Notes: generated by a model not told the origin, from the letters alone. A DNA stretch of 64,000 nt from Marinobacter azerbaijanicus (GCF_030250645.1 NZ_JASSVS010000005.1:186001-250000); one strand, 5' to 3'; positions 24,668 to 35,062 are shown, numbered from the stretch's first letter. Numbers and translations are program-made.

Positions 24668-26374
24668 ATGGCTATTACCTATAAACCACAACTGCAGTAT
24701 GTGGATTTTCAGGATCTCACGGAGCAGATCCGCTTCCAGAGCACGGAGGGCAAAATCTGGTTCGGCGAACAGCGCATGCTGCTTATGCAGGTCAGCGCTA
24801 TGGCCGCTTTTCGCCGAGAGATGGTGAATACCATTGGCATTGAACGTGCCAAGGGCTTTTTCCTGCGCCTGGGCTACCAGTCGGGACTAAAAGATGCCGA
24901 ACTGGCCCGAAAACTCCGCCCCCATTGCAGCGAACTGGATATATTCCTTGCCGGCCCGCAACTGCACTCCCTCAAGGGCATGGTCAAAGCCGTTCCCATC
25001 GAGATCGATATTGACCAGGATTCCGGCGGTTTCTATGGCGAGCTGGAATGGATCGACTCCTTTGAAGTGGATATCTGCCAGACGGAACTGGGACAGATGG
25101 ACGAGCCTGCCTGCTGGTCCCTGCTGGGATACGCCTGCGCTTATACGTCTTCTTTCATGGGGAGGGAAATCATCTTCCGGGAGGTCAGCTGCCGCGGCTG
25201 TGGCGACGACAAGTGCATGATTGTAGGCAAACCGGCTGAAGAGTGGGAAGACGCCGCCGAGTTCACCAAGTACTTCAAGGCCGATGCCATCATTGAGGAA
25301 TTGTATGACCTTCAGAGCCAGGTGAGCTCATTGCGCAGCAGCCTTGAGAAACAGCAGGGGCAATACTACGGCATCGGCCAGTCCGCCTCCTACAACAAGG
25401 TCTGCAAGATGATCGACAAGGCCGCCATGGGCAAGGTGTCGGTCCTGTTGCTGGGCGAAACCGGGGTTGGCAAAGAGGTGATTGCACGAAGCGTTCACCT
25501 TCGCAGCGATCGCGCCGAACAACCTTTCGTGGCCGTCAATTGCGCCGCTATCCCCCCGGATCTGATCGAGGCCGAATTGTTTGGTGTCGAAAAGGGCGCC
25601 TACACCGGTGCAAACCAGTCCCGGCCCGGTCGATTTGAGCGCGCAACCACCGGCACCATTTTTCTTGACGAAGTCGTTGAACTGACACCCCGGGCCCAGG
25701 CCACATTGCTCCGTGTATTGCAGGAAGGGGAACTGGAACGGGTGGGTGATAACCGCACACGGGCTGTGGATGTCAGGGTGATTGCAGCCACTAATGAAAG
25801 CCTGGAAAAGGCTGTTGAGGAGGGCCGCTTCCGCTCCGACCTGTTTTACCGGCTGAACGTGTTTCCAGTGAAAATCCCACCGCTTCGGGAACGACTGGAA
25901 GACCTGCCGTTGCTTGCGGAGCATTTCCTGAATAAATTCCATTCAGAATACAACAAACGCACACTCGGGCTGTCTGACAAAGCCCTCGATCTCTGCCAGC
26001 ACTACCACTGGCCGGGCAACATCCGGGAACTGGAGAATGTCATTGAACGCGGGGTAATCCTGACCGATAACAATGAATCGATCAGCCGCGAATCACTATT
26101 TGCCGGTATCCCCGAGCCACAATCGAGCCAACCTCAGGGAGTTCTCGACAGCCAGGGCCAGCTTGTTACAGAGGGCAGTGAGGTGCCAGCCGGGGACTGG
26201 GCCAGCCAGATTCTGGGAAATGGTATCGGCCTGGACGATGTGGAAGAAACATTAATGCGCCGCGCCATGGAAGAAGCAAACCAGAATGTTTCCGGCGCCG
26301 CCCGTATACTGGGGCTGACCCGCCCGGCGCTCGCCTACAGGCTGAAGAAATCCGGAATTCTGGCTGAAAGCTGA
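24668..26374 (+). CDS. dmpR: Phenol-responsive sigma-54 activator
   Basis: A 568-residue XylR/DmpR-type enhancer-binding protein. The N-terminal XylR_N sensor (~15-120) and the V4R zinc-binding part (~125-205, with CRGCGDDKC) bind the aromatic effector. A coiled linker follows, then the AAA+ domain with Walker A LLGETGVGKE (~260), the sigma-54 contact loop GAYTGA (~311, a Tyr variant of GAFTGA) and Walker B TIFLDEV (~333). The C-terminal Fis-type helix-turn-helix NVSGAARILGLTRPALAYRL ends the protein. Divergent from dmpK, it sits between two predicted target promoters. Confidence 0.96.
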   Translation: MAITYKPQLQYVDFQDLTEQIRFQSTEGKIWFGEQRMLLMQVSAMAAFRREMVNTIGIERAKGFFLRLGYQSGLKDAELARKLRPHCSELDIFLAGPQLHSLKGMVKAVPIEIDIDQDSGGFYGELEWIDSFEVDICQTELGQMDEPACWSLLGYACAYTSSFMGREIIFREVSCRGCGDDKCMIVGKPAEEWEDAAEFTKYFKADAIIEELYDLQSQVSSLRSSLEKQQGQYYGIGQSASYNKVCKMIDKAAMGKVSVLLLGETGVGKEVIARSVHLRSDRAEQPFVAVNCAAIPPDLIEAELFGVEKGAYTGANQSRPGRFERATTGTIFLDEVVELTPRAQATLLRVLQEGELERVGDNRTRAVDVRVIAATNESLEKAVEEGRFRSDLFYRLNVFPVKIPPLRERLEDLPLLAEHFLNKFHSEYNKRTLGLSDKALDLCQHYHWPGNIRELENVIERGVILTDNNESISRESLFAGIPEPQSSQPQGVLDSQGQLVTEGSEVPAGDWASQILGNGIGLDDVEETLMRRAMEEANQNVSGAARILGLTRPALAYRLKKSGILAES

Positions 26375-26426
26375 CCACCGAAAAGCAAGCACCGACACGG
26401 ACGTCGCCCCTTCCCCCTACACCCGC

Positions 26427-26471
26427 TTCACGAAATCAGCAAGTCCCTTCCAGACTTTATCATTTGATGAA
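26427..26471 (+). promoter_or_regulatory. DmpR-type upstream sites before the transport operon
   Basis: TTTATCATTTGATGAA (26456-26471) matches the XylR/DmpR consensus TTGATCAATTGATCAA at 13 of 16 positions. A weaker copy, TTCACGAAATCAGCAA (26427-26442), matches at 10 of 16, with centres 29 bp apart. The stronger site is centred ~133 bp upstream of the predicted transcription start from the sigma-54 promoter at 26570. Spacing and orientation copy the dmpK control region. Confidence 0.65.
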
Positions 26472-26538
26472 AATCAATCGCCGGGATTTCTTCCCAACGC
26501 CTTAACCTGCGCTAACACTGATCTGGTTTTTATCTATT

Positions 26539-26551
26539 TTTCAACACTTTA
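26539..26551 (+). promoter_or_regulatory. Candidate IHF site
   Basis: TTTCAACACTTTA fits the IHF consensus WATCAANNNNTTR with one mismatch. It lies in an AT-rich stretch between the DmpR-type sites and the sigma-54 promoter, where DNA bending is normally needed. Pattern match only. Confidence 0.4.
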
Positions 26552-26569
26552 ATAAAAACATCCCGGGCA

Positions 26570-26585
26570 TGGCATAAGCGTTGCT
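26570..26585 (+). promoter_or_regulatory. Sigma-54 promoter of the YCF48/RND/DUF1302/DUF1329 operon
   Basis: TGGCATAAGCGTTGCT matches TGGCACG-N4-TTGCW with two mismatches (the C and G of CACG); GG and GC are separated by exactly 10 bases. Transcription would start near 26597 and run into the gene at 26635. Together with upstream DmpR-type sites this predicts phenol-dependent expression of the four-gene envelope operon. Confidence 0.85.
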
Positions 26586-26634
26586 ATCTCACCCTCAGTC
26601 GCTTTATCCACAAAAACAAAGACGGTGACATAAA

Positions 26635-27624
26635 ATGCGAAATGCCCCCCTGCGCCCATGGCGCACCGCTGGCAAAGCCGTATCGTTAGCCGGACTGTCC
26701 ACGCTTTTGATGACAGGCTGTGAGGCGTCCCTGAATCTGGAAGCCGTTCGGGAACAGTCGCAACAGGCTGTCAAGCGAACAGACTTTTACCAGGCCATGG
26801 CCCGTAACAATGAAGTGATTGTCCTCTCCGGCAACAACGGCGTTGTACTGGTAAGTTCCGACAATGGCGAAACCTGGCGCCGACAGACCCCCACGTCCGA
26901 CAGCTTTCTTGCCCTGGACGTATGCCCGGACAACAGTTTTATTGCCCTGAGTTTCAATAACGAGCTCTGGCATGGTGACGCCAGTGGCGAGAACTGGACT
27001 GCGCATGCTTTGTCCAGTCAGGAACAGATGATGACCGCAGCCTGCGCTCCCGATGGAAGCTGGTGGGCCGCCGGCAGCTTCACCACCATCCAGAGCAGCA
27101 GCGACAGGGGTGAGACCTGGACCGAAACCTCACTGAACGAGGACGCCATCCTCAACAATCTGCAATTCCTTGATTCCAATAACGCTTTTATCACCGGTGA
27201 GTATGGCCTGGTACTCAGGTCCAGAGACGGTGGCAAAAATTGGGATTATGCCGGCTACCTGCCGGATGAATTCTACGCCCATACCAGCTATTTCAGTTCG
27301 CAGGATGAAGGTTGGGTTGGTGGCCTCAATGGTTTCATCTATCACACCACTGATGGCGGTGAAAGCTGGGAGAGATCACCAACCGGAATCAACACCCCTG
27401 TTTTCGGCTTTGTCTCCGGCCCATCCGGACTCTATGCCCTGGCGGATAACGCCACGGTACTGAAACACGCCGATGGGTCCTGGCAGAAGATATCCACCTC
27501 CGACCAGCCCCTGTATCTGCGCAGCGGACTGTTACTTCCCGATAACCAGCTGCTCGCCGCAGGCGCTCGTGGTCTTCTGCTGAACCTTGAAATTCCCGCG
27601 GCCTTCTCGGCCAGCACTGACTGA
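26635..27624 (+). CDS. YCF48/BNR-repeat putative lipoprotein
   Basis: A 329-residue exported protein. The N-terminal hydrophobic stretch ends in LLMTGCEA, a probable but not ideal lipobox. The rest is a beta-propeller of the YCF48/photosystem-II-assembly-like type with Asp-box repeats SSDNGETW, SSDRGETW, SRDGGKNW and TTDGGESW. Such proteins occur next to RND/MMPL exporters with DUF1302 and DUF1329 in Pseudomonas and Marinobacter; they may act as periplasmic partners. It is not a photosynthesis protein here. The gap to the RND gene is 11 bases. Confidence 0.85.
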   Translation: MRNAPLRPWRTAGKAVSLAGLSTLLMTGCEASLNLEAVREQSQQAVKRTDFYQAMARNNEVIVLSGNNGVVLVSSDNGETWRRQTPTSDSFLALDVCPDNSFIALSFNNELWHGDASGENWTAHALSSQEQMMTAACAPDGSWWAAGSFTTIQSSSDRGETWTETSLNEDAILNNLQFLDSNNAFITGEYGLVLRSRDGGKNWDYAGYLPDEFYAHTSYFSSQDEGWVGGLNGFIYHTTDGGESWERSPTGINTPVFGFVSGPSGLYALADNATVLKHADGSWQKISTSDQPLYLRSGLLLPDNQLLAAGARGLLLNLEIPAAFSASTD

Positions 27625-27635
27625 GGAAATCCGCC

Positions 27636-30101
27636 ATGCCTGGATTGCATCGCTTTACCCATCTGCTCCACATGCTGGAGGTATGGATCTTTAACAACCC
27701 GCGCAAGGTGCTGAGTGTTATTGCCATTCTCACACTGGCGTTTGCGCTACGTATTCCCGGACTGAAGATCTACACCGATTTCGCCGATCTTCTGCCCCAA
27801 CAACATCCCTACATCGAGCTGCACAACAGCATCAAGGACAGTTTTGGCGGGGCCAATGTTCTTGTGGTGGGAGTCGAGTTCGAGGACGGCGACATCTTCA
27901 CCAACGAAAAACTGGCCAAGATCGACAGGATAACCCAGGCAGTGGATAGCCTTCCGGGAGTCAACCACAACCTGGTTTCCAGCGTGACTCACCGCAACTC
28001 CCGCAAAATCTGGCTGACCGAGGTAGGCAGTATCAATTCGGAGCCCTATTACGACTCCACGTCCGGAATGTATTCCGAGGAAGCCTTACAGGCCATGAGG
28101 TCAGATGTGTCCGCCAATCCACGGGTTTATGGCCCGCTGGTGTCGCCAGACATGAAGATGGCGCTGGTCAAGGCGCAGCTGATTGAGGGCCAGCTGGATT
28201 ACGAGAAAACCTTCGCCCAACTTCAGCAATTGCGCGCCGAGGAAGATCAGGCCGGCGTCACGATCTATGCCACAGGCCAGCCTGTGCTGGTGGGCTGGGC
28301 CTATACCTACATGGAACAGATTCTCCAGATCTTCATTTTCACCGTGGTCACCATGCTGGCCCTGCTTATCTTTCACTTCCGCAAGGCCTATGGCGTTCTC
28401 ATTCCTCTGGGCGGGGTGCTTGTCTCCACCATCTGGGGCCTGGGCATTATCAGCCTGCTTGGCTACAACCTTGACCCACTGGGCCTGGTCATCCCCTTCC
28501 TGATTGCGGCCAGGGCCATGAGTCATGGTGTACAGCTTGTGGAACGCTACTACGCGGAAACCGTGGAACGTGGCAGTGGGCCAGAAGCAGCAAAAGCAAC
28601 CTTCGACAGTCTGTTCCGTCCCGGCTCCCTGGGTGTGGTTTCGGATGCCATTGGCCTGTCGCTAATCGCAATCGGGTCCATACCACTGAATACGCACCTG
28701 GGCATCTATGCCTCCCTGTGGGCCATCACTGTGGTGTTCACCGTGCTGATTGGTGTGCCCCTGTTGCTGTCGATCCTGCCAACACCAAAGAATCCGGAAA
28801 TTCGCGAGACTTTCCTGCGCCACATCGGTGCCAGCTGCTCCCGCACCGTCACCAGGCCCGGCGCCGCAAGAGTTGTCCTCAGTGTTGCCGCCCTGGCCAT
28901 GGTGGCGGGACTGCTGGCGTCATCCAACGTGCAGATTGGCGATTCCGAGCCCGGGTCACCGATCCTGTATCCGGACCATGACTACAACATCTCGTCACGT
29001 GTGGTGAACGACCGCTTCCCCGGATCCGAGGAACTCTACATCGTGGCCGAAACTGACGAAAAAGGCGGCCTGAAGCGACCCGAGGTGCTGGCAGCCCTGT
29101 CGGACCTGCAGTCCCATATGCTGCAGGATCCCGAAGTGGGCGGCAGCAAGGGCCTGCCGGACCTGGTCAAACAGGTTAACCGCCTGATGCACAACAATGA
29201 CCCCCGCTGGTACCAGATTCCCCATGATGCCGGTTACGTGGGGGGCCTTATGTTCACTTACATGGCCTCCAGTCCGATTCCCGGGGCTCTTGATGAATTC
29301 AACGACACCGACGATCGCATCGCCAATCTGGTGTTCTATTACAAGGACCGCCAGGGCGAAACCATTCGCCGTGCCATTCACATGGCCAAGGAGTGGATTT
29401 CGGAAAACGGGGACAGCGTTGAAGGACTGACCATCCGACTGGCTGGCGGCACCCTCGGTGTGGCCGCGGCGATGAACGAGTCCGCCTTTGAAACCAACGT
29501 CATTGTGCTGCCACTGGTGTTCCTGCTGATTTTCATCTTCGTGATGCTGTTCTACACCTCCTGGCATGCCGGACTGATGATGCTGCTGGCGATGCTGTTT
29601 GCCACCACTCTCACCTACGCCTACATGGGGCTGAACGGCCTTAGCATCGACATCAATACCGTTCCGGTGATTGCCGTGGGCATTGGGGTCGGCATCGACT
29701 ATTCCATTTACATGATGGACCGCATCCGGGAAGAAATGGCCCGATTCGGCAATCTCCGTGATGCCGTCAGGCGTGCTATTTCCACCACTGGTATGGCGAT
29801 CAGTTTCACCGCCCTGACGTTGATGGCCGGGATCATCATGTGGGTCATCTTCTCGGACCTGCGTTTCCAGTCCGATGCGGCGCTGCTGCTGTGCGTGATG
29901 ATTGTGATCAATGGCATGGCCGCCATGCTGCTGGTGCCCTCCTGGGTGCTGGTGTTCAAACCGCGCTTTGTCACCGATGTCTACGCCGACGAAGACGGCA
30001 TTCTCCACGCCGACCGTCCCAAACCAACACCATCTCCGTCGTCTGCGCCCCCGCGGGAACAGGATGATGGATTCGTGCCGGGAGAACCGTACCGGGCTTA
30101 A
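27636..30101 (+). CDS. RND/MMPL-family exporter
   Basis: An 821-residue inner-membrane protein with two repeats, each one helix, a large periplasmic loop and five helices (12 segments in all). Hydrophobic blocks follow TGQPVLVGWAYTYMEQILQ and later NESAFETNVIVLP. The sterol-sensing-like motif GIGVGIDYSIYMMDRIREE has the acidic residue expected for proton-driven transport. It belongs to the HpnN/MMPL lipid-exporter side of the RND superfamily rather than AcrB, and no membrane fusion protein or TolC gene is next to it. Cargo unknown; a hydrophobic or aromatic compound or an envelope lipid is possible. Confidence 0.9.
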   Translation: MPGLHRFTHLLHMLEVWIFNNPRKVLSVIAILTLAFALRIPGLKIYTDFADLLPQQHPYIELHNSIKDSFGGANVLVVGVEFEDGDIFTNEKLAKIDRITQAVDSLPGVNHNLVSSVTHRNSRKIWLTEVGSINSEPYYDSTSGMYSEEALQAMRSDVSANPRVYGPLVSPDMKMALVKAQLIEGQLDYEKTFAQLQQLRAEEDQAGVTIYATGQPVLVGWAYTYMEQILQIFIFTVVTMLALLIFHFRKAYGVLIPLGGVLVSTIWGLGIISLLGYNLDPLGLVIPFLIAARAMSHGVQLVERYYAETVERGSGPEAAKATFDSLFRPGSLGVVSDAIGLSLIAIGSIPLNTHLGIYASLWAITVVFTVLIGVPLLLSILPTPKNPEIRETFLRHIGASCSRTVTRPGAARVVLSVAALAMVAGLLASSNVQIGDSEPGSPILYPDHDYNISSRVVNDRFPGSEELYIVAETDEKGGLKRPEVLAALSDLQSHMLQDPEVGGSKGLPDLVKQVNRLMHNNDPRWYQIPHDAGYVGGLMFTYMASSPIPGALDEFNDTDDRIANLVFYYKDRQGETIRRAIHMAKEWISENGDSVEGLTIRLAGGTLGVAAAMNESAFETNVIVLPLVFLLIFIFVMLFYTSWHAGLMMLLAMLFATTLTYAYMGLNGLSIDINTVPVIAVGIGVGIDYSIYMMDRIREEMARFGNLRDAVRRAISTTGMAISFTALTLMAGIIMWVIFSDLRFQSDAALLLCVMIVINGMAAMLLVPSWVLVFKPRFVTDVYADEDGILHADRPKPTPSPSSAPPREQDDGFVPGEPYRA

Positions 30102-30143
30102 GCCCGGTATCGAACTCCAATAAAACCTGTATGAGGACCTGCC

Positions 30144-32045
30144 ATGCAAACAACAATAAAAGGCCTGAGGGTCTGGTGCTATACCCTTGCGGGTAGTGCC
30201 ACCCTGGCGCTGTTTCCGATCAACACGGCCGTAGCTCAGGACGATACCCGGGTTAACGGATTCTACGAGAATGCGACCTATGGCCGGGATGGCATAGGGC
30301 TTTCCAAGTTCCGCAACACTCTGCAACTGGAAGCGGAGAAGAGAGCGGGCGATGTTGGCCTATTCAGCAATGTCTCCTTCAACGCCACCCTTCGGGGCAG
30401 TTACGACGGTGTTTATGATCTCAACGATGATGAATACGGCCGCAACGCTGGCGGCCCTGTGCAGCTGGAAAACCGGGTAGCCGGTCCCGATGCCACAGTA
30501 CCCCACGGTGGCGGCCTGAAACTGCCCAATTCCTTCGATGAGTCCAACAACCCCAACGAGGGCATGATCGTGCTGGGTGAAAACCTGCACAGCACGGACG
30601 GCGGTGTCAGCTTTGGCGTACCGGTGCGCCCGTGTGACAAGGACGAAAGGGGCTGTATTGACGGTTACCTGGACAAGGACTCCAACGACATGCGGTTCCA
30701 GGAATTCAACGACCGTGCCGATTTCATCCGTGAACTCTATGCAGACTTCGATGTGAGGTTCTCCAACGGCGATATCCTGAGTACCCGCCTGGGCAAACAA
30801 CAGGTGATCTGGGGCCGCACCGACCTGTTCCGGGTTCTGGACGTCATCAACCCGGTGGACTTCTCCCGCAACAACATCTACGACGAACTGGAAGACATCC
30901 GCATTCCCATGTGGATCCTCCGTACCGACTATCGTATGGGGCCCACCGAGGTGTTCGACGGCTTCGCCTTTGACGACCTCAACTTCCAGCTGGTGTGGAA
31001 TTTTGACAAATTCCGGCCCCATGACATCGGCCAGTGTGGCCAGCCCAACGTCATCCTGGATGCCGGCTGTTTCTTCCGCGGCATGAACAGTCTCTGGGAG
31101 AACGGCGGCACGGTTTCCAACTTCGCCAATGGCGAGATTGCCACCGACTTTGGCCCCGGCCAGATCGGTATTCGCAAAGCGAATATGCCAAGCTGGAGCC
31201 TGTCCAATACCCAGGTCGGCCTGAAGATGGAAGGTGTCTATGGCGACCTGGGCTTCTCGCTGAATGCCCTGACCTATCGTTCCCAGTTGCCATCATTGCG
31301 CGGGGGCATCCCGGCACAGAATGGCTTCACCGGCGAGACCGGCGTATGGCCAGCCCTGATTGCCTTCGACATTCATTTCCCGCGAGTCAACCTGTTCGGT
31401 GGTTCTCTGGACTACTACTCCCAGGGCATAGATACCGTGTTCCGGGTTGAGGCTGCCTACACCACCGGTGAGGAGTTCGCCAACACTCTCGAAGAGAAGC
31501 TGTACTCCGAAAGTGATGTGGCCCGCTACGTGGTCGGTGCTGACAAGAACATCTTCATCCCCTTCCTGAATGAACACCAGGCCTTCCTGTTCTCAGGTCA
31601 GATTTTTGGCCAACACATTCTGGAGCATGAACGCGAGCAACGCCTTCTCGGCGAAGCGGGCATTCCTGACTGGGAAGAAAACTGGACCGGCACATTGCTG
31701 ATCAAGGGCTTCTACATGAACGGTCGCCTGAGCCCGCAGATCATCACCGCCCACGATTTCCGCGCCGGGGCTACCGCCATCGCGCCGTCCATTGAGTGGC
31801 TGGTCAACGATAACTTCCGCGTGACGGCAGGTGCGAACATCAAGGTGGGCACCGGTGCCCGTGAATTTGATGACTGTCGCACCTGCAACCCATGGGACCC
31901 GTTCACCGCCGCCTATCCCGGGCATCCTGAAGGCGAATCCGCCGGTCTTGGTGGCTACGAGCCTTTGGGCCGCTTCCAGTCAGGCCCCATCGGCATGGCT
32001 CAGGAAGAAGACGAACTACAGCTGACCATGCGTTACAGCTTCTGA
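30144..32045 (+). CDS. DUF1302 outer-membrane-type protein
   Basis: A 633-residue exported protein: signal peptide ending near NTAVAQDD, then a long sequence rich in aromatic and alternating polar residues. The C-terminus LQLTMRYSF ends in phenylalanine, as beta-barrel proteins do. WGRTDLFRVLDVINPVDFSR is a DUF1302 hallmark. DUF1302 proteins are almost always found with DUF1329 and often with an RND exporter. They are likely outer-membrane barrels. It lies 42 bases after the exporter and 15 before the DUF1329 gene. Confidence 0.9.
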   Translation: MQTTIKGLRVWCYTLAGSATLALFPINTAVAQDDTRVNGFYENATYGRDGIGLSKFRNTLQLEAEKRAGDVGLFSNVSFNATLRGSYDGVYDLNDDEYGRNAGGPVQLENRVAGPDATVPHGGGLKLPNSFDESNNPNEGMIVLGENLHSTDGGVSFGVPVRPCDKDERGCIDGYLDKDSNDMRFQEFNDRADFIRELYADFDVRFSNGDILSTRLGKQQVIWGRTDLFRVLDVINPVDFSRNNIYDELEDIRIPMWILRTDYRMGPTEVFDGFAFDDLNFQLVWNFDKFRPHDIGQCGQPNVILDAGCFFRGMNSLWENGGTVSNFANGEIATDFGPGQIGIRKANMPSWSLSNTQVGLKMEGVYGDLGFSLNALTYRSQLPSLRGGIPAQNGFTGETGVWPALIAFDIHFPRVNLFGGSLDYYSQGIDTVFRVEAAYTTGEEFANTLEEKLYSESDVARYVVGADKNIFIPFLNEHQAFLFSGQIFGQHILEHEREQRLLGEAGIPDWEENWTGTLLIKGFYMNGRLSPQIITAHDFRAGATAIAPSIEWLVNDNFRVTAGANIKVGTGAREFDDCRTCNPWDPFTAAYPGHPEGESAGLGGYEPLGRFQSGPIGMAQEEDELQLTMRYSF

Positions 32046-32060
32046 TAACGAGGAAACAAA

Positions 32061-33389
32061 ATGACTACGACAAAGACAAGATCCGTTTTTCGCTTCCTGA
32101 TGGCAGGCTGCACCGCTGGCCTGATGTCGACAGCGGCTTTGGCGAACGAGACGGTAATCACCGACTCGTTCTATCCCTACAAGACTGAAACACCGAGCTT
32201 TGAGGGCCTCGAGCCCGGCATGGTGATCAATCAGAGCAATGTTGCGCAGTTCAAGGACGCCATCGATCCGGCCTTCTATGGATTTATCGAGCAGGGCTGG
32301 ACCACCATCACCGTTGGGGAGACAACCTCATTCGACCTGCACCCGAATTATGTTGAAGCTAGCCGGGTTGCACTCGGCCAGGTGACTCTTGGTGATGAAG
32401 TCGGTGAGATCAGTGGCTGGCGCGCTGGCCGCCCCTTCCCCGAGGAGCCCAGCGCGGATGACCCGCGAGCCGGCGAAAAACTGGCGTGGAACTACAAGTA
32501 TGGCTACAACTGGGGAGACAGTGCCGCCATCTACCCGTTCTACTGGAAGTACCGGGATATGGATTCAGGCAAAGTGGAGCGGACAATCAAGTTCAACTTC
32601 CACTTCCTGAACTACAAGGGCCGTGTGATTCAGGAGCCGACTCCGGAAATCACCCCCAACCCTTCTGACCTGTTCCGCGCCATCTACGTCCAGGTGCTGG
32701 ACCCGGCCGACGTCCGTAATACCCAGTTGCTGATCCACCGCGCCGCGGACGATCTGAAGCGCGATAATTCCTGGCTATACCTCGGTTTTCAGCGCCGGGT
32801 TCGTCGTCTTGCTACAGGCCAGGTTACTGACGCCTTCCTCGGATCTGACCTGATGATCGAGGACTTCGAGGGTTATAACGGCCGCATTTCGGACATGAAC
32901 TGGACCTATAAGGGTACCCGGTACATGCTGATGCCCTTCTATAACCACAACGATCTGACGCTGGATTCTGAAACCCACAGCGACAGTGACGGTTACCAGG
33001 TTGTGGCCTTCAGTGGCCAGGGCGGTTGCTTCCCGGACATCACCTGGCAGCTGCGCAAGGTTTATGAGGTTGAAGCGGTCCCGGTCGATGAAAGCCACCC
33101 GCTGTCAAAGCGTATTCACTACATGGATGCCCAGACATTCACCATCCCGCGTACGGTTGCCTATGACCGCAAGGGAAGCCTGTGGAAAACCTTCACTATC
33201 GGCCAGGCACACCCGGACCACCACCTGCCGAAGAACAAGGGAACCGGCGTGTCTATCGATGACAGCTTCAGCATGATCGATGTGCAGGCCAGTCACTGCA
33301 CGACAGGCCAGTTCAAGGGCCAGGTGGATCCTGAGCTGTCCCGCCCCAGCATGTTCAACGTCCAGCATCTCCGCGCAACCGGCAGCTAA
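32061..33389 (+). CDS. DUF1329 exported protein
   Basis: A 442-residue protein with signal peptide [10 protein letters not shown]. It carries the DUF1329 pattern [28 protein letters not shown] and a LolA/LolB-like lipid-binding architecture as proposed for this family. LolB-like folds bind lipids, which suits transfer between the exporter and the DUF1302 barrel. GAGG upstream supports the ATG. It is followed by a strong intrinsic terminator (33409-33434), which ends the main transport transcript. Confidence 0.9.
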   Translation: MTTTKTRSVFRFLMAGCTAGLMSTAALANETVITDSFYPYKTETPSFEGLEPGMVINQSNVAQFKDAIDPAFYGFIEQGWTTITVGETTSFDLHPNYVEASRVALGQVTLGDEVGEISGWRAGRPFPEEPSADDPRAGEKLAWNYKYGYNWGDSAAIYPFYWKYRDMDSGKVERTIKFNFHFLNYKGRVIQEPTPEITPNPSDLFRAIYVQVLDPADVRNTQLLIHRAADDLKRDNSWLYLGFQRRVRRLATGQVTDAFLGSDLMIEDFEGYNGRISDMNWTYKGTRYMLMPFYNHNDLTLDSETHSDSDGYQVVAFSGQGGCFPDITWQLRKVYEVEAVPVDESHPLSKRIHYMDAQTFTIPRTVAYDRKGSLWKTFTIGQAHPDHHLPKNKGTGVSIDDSFSMIDVQASHCTTGQFKGQVDPELSRPSMFNVQHLRATGS

Positions 33390-33408
33390 GGCTGTTGCTT
33401 AGCCCCTT

Positions 33409-33434
33409 GGGCCCGCTTGCGCGGGCCCTTTTTT
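33409..33434 (+). terminator. Rho-independent terminator
   Basis: GGGCCCGC-TTGC-GCGGGCCC is a perfect 8-bp GC-rich stem with a 4-base loop, followed directly by TTTTTT. It lies 20 bases after the DUF1329 stop and only 20 bases before the chemoreceptor start, so receptor expression needs read-through or a promoter not recognised here. Confidence 0.92.
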
Positions 33435-33454
33435 CATTTCGGAGGATGAACAAG

Positions 33455-35062
33455 ATGTCCCGATATGAGCGTTTGCCCGACTCCCACCAGGCAGATGATC
33501 AGCTTCTTGTGCTGACCGACAGCAACGGCGGCATCACCTACGCCAGCTCGGCATTCTGCCGGATGAGCGGCTTTTCTGAAGAGGAGCTGAAAACCGGCTC
33601 CTTCATCAGGCTCAGACATCCCGGGATGCCCAAGGGCCCGTTCAATGATCTCTGGGAAACCATCGGCCGTGGTGAATCGTGGATGGGCATGATCCGTAAC
33701 AGGACGGCCGATGGGTCTGACTGGTGGCTGGATGCCTTTATCAGTCCCATTACCGACACCGACGGCACCGTACTTGAATATCAGGCCATCTACCGCCTGC
33801 CTGATGCTGCCACCATTCAGCGCACTGAACAGGTTTACCATGCCCGTAGCAAGGGCCGGCAGCCTACACCCCTGAGAATCCCCAGGCTTGCTCCAGCTAC
33901 CCTGCAATGGCTGGCGACCACCCTCTGTTTCGCCCCATCTCTGGCAGCAGGTCTGGTCGGCAAGCCGGTACTGTCTGCCACCCTGTTTGCCCTCGGCAGC
34001 GCCGCTTCTTTTGCGATTCTTTACAGCCTCAACCGCCCCCTGACACGGCTGTTCAACCGTTGCCGCGATGTAGTCAACCATCCAATCAAGCAACTGGTCT
34101 ATACCGGCAATGCCGGTGTAGTGGGCCAGATCGAACTTGCCATGCGACTGGTGGAGGTAAGGCTCGAAGTCATGGTGGCCCGGATCCGCGACAGTGGCCG
34201 CCAGATTGAAGACAATGTGCTTCGAGCCAACGCCTTACTGCAGGGAAGCACTGATGCATCCGAGCAGCAGCAATCGGCTCTGTCTACCGTGGCCACATCC
34301 ATTGAGGAATTTACTGCCACCATCCGTGACGTCTCGGAGAATACCCAGCAGGCAGCAGCCCTCAGCACACGCAACCGGGAGTCCGGAGAGGACAGTGCCC
34401 GGTCTGCCGCGGCCGCTCAGGACAGTATCCGCACACTGGCCCACGAGCTTGAAGAATCCGGTCGGATTGTGGAGGTGCTGGACCAGAACAGCCAGTCCAT
34501 TGGCCGGATTCTGGATGTGATCATTGCCATTGCAGAACAGACCAATCTACTTGCCCTGAATGCAGCCATAGAAGCTGCCCGGGCCGGCGAAAGCGGTCGC
34601 GGATTCGCAGTGGTTGCCGATGAAGTCCGCTCTCTTGCCCAACGGACCCAGGCTTCCACCGATGAGATTCAGGAAATGATCACCGCCCTGCAGGAAGGCT
34701 CACAACGGGTTGTGGAGTCTATCGAAAAGGGCAAGCGGCAGTCAGCCACCAGTGTCGAGCAGGTGTCCGCCAGCGCCGAAGCAATCAGCAATATCGTGGC
34801 GGGCATTACTGAAAGCGACAGCCTCAACCAGCAGATTGCAGCCGCCAGCGAGCAGCAGAGCCAGACTGTATCGCAGCTCAACCAGGAAGTGCACGATATT
34901 CATCAGCTTGCCATCAAGACAAGTGAACAGCTTGTGGATACCGTCAAAGCAGGCGAGGCAGTGGGCTATCATGCCGGCCGCCAGCAACTGCTGATAAGAC
35001 ACCTGATGCCTGCCCCTGCCAACAACGTTCGACAGGTACATCTAAAGGAAGGCGAGTCATGA
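33455..35062 (+). CDS. Aer-like PAS-domain methyl-accepting chemotaxis protein
   Basis: A 535-residue chemoreceptor. The N-terminal PAS domain (~10-115) resembles the FAD-binding PAS of Aer: [19 protein letters not shown], then [18 protein letters not shown] and [10 protein letters not shown] membrane hairpin (~145-190) follows, with no large periplasmic domain. The signalling part has the conserved tip [16 protein letters not shown] and [13 protein letters not shown] (~365-395). I chose the ATG at 33455, 9 bases after GGAGG. It probably reports redox or energy state. Its place behind a phenol-linked transport operon suggests energy taxis during aromatic growth. Confidence 0.92.
   Translation: MSRYERLPDSHQADDQLLVLTDSNGGITYASSAFCRMSGFSEEELKTGSFIRLRHPGMPKGPFNDLWETIGRGESWMGMIRNRTADGSDWWLDAFISPITDTDGTVLEYQAIYRLPDAATIQRTEQVYHARSKGRQPTPLRIPRLAPATLQWLATTLCFAPSLAAGLVGKPVLSATLFALGSAASFAILYSLNRPLTRLFNRCRDVVNHPIKQLVYTGNAGVVGQIELAMRLVEVRLEVMVARIRDSGRQIEDNVLRANALLQGSTDASEQQQSALSTVATSIEEFTATIRDVSENTQQAAALSTRNRESGEDSARSAAAAQDSIRTLAHELEESGRIVEVLDQNSQSIGRILDVIIAIAEQTNLLALNAAIEAARAGESGRGFAVVADEVRSLAQRTQASTDEIQEMITALQEGSQRVVESIEKGKRQSATSVEQVSASAEAISNIVAGITESDSLNQQIAAASEQQSQTVSQLNQEVHDIHQLAIKTSEQLVDTVKAGEAVGYHAGRQQLLIRHLMPAPANNVRQVHLKEGES

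Noticed and set aside
24668-26374. The GAYTGA loop of DmpR as a sign of lost sigma-54 contact
   Set aside because: Tyrosine for phenylalanine is a natural, functional variant in this activator class, and the flanking sigma-54 promoters fit an active protein.
28995-30326. Open frame of 443 codons on the minus strand
   Set aside because: Antisense to the RND exporter; His- and Gln-rich composition typical of a reversed coding strand.
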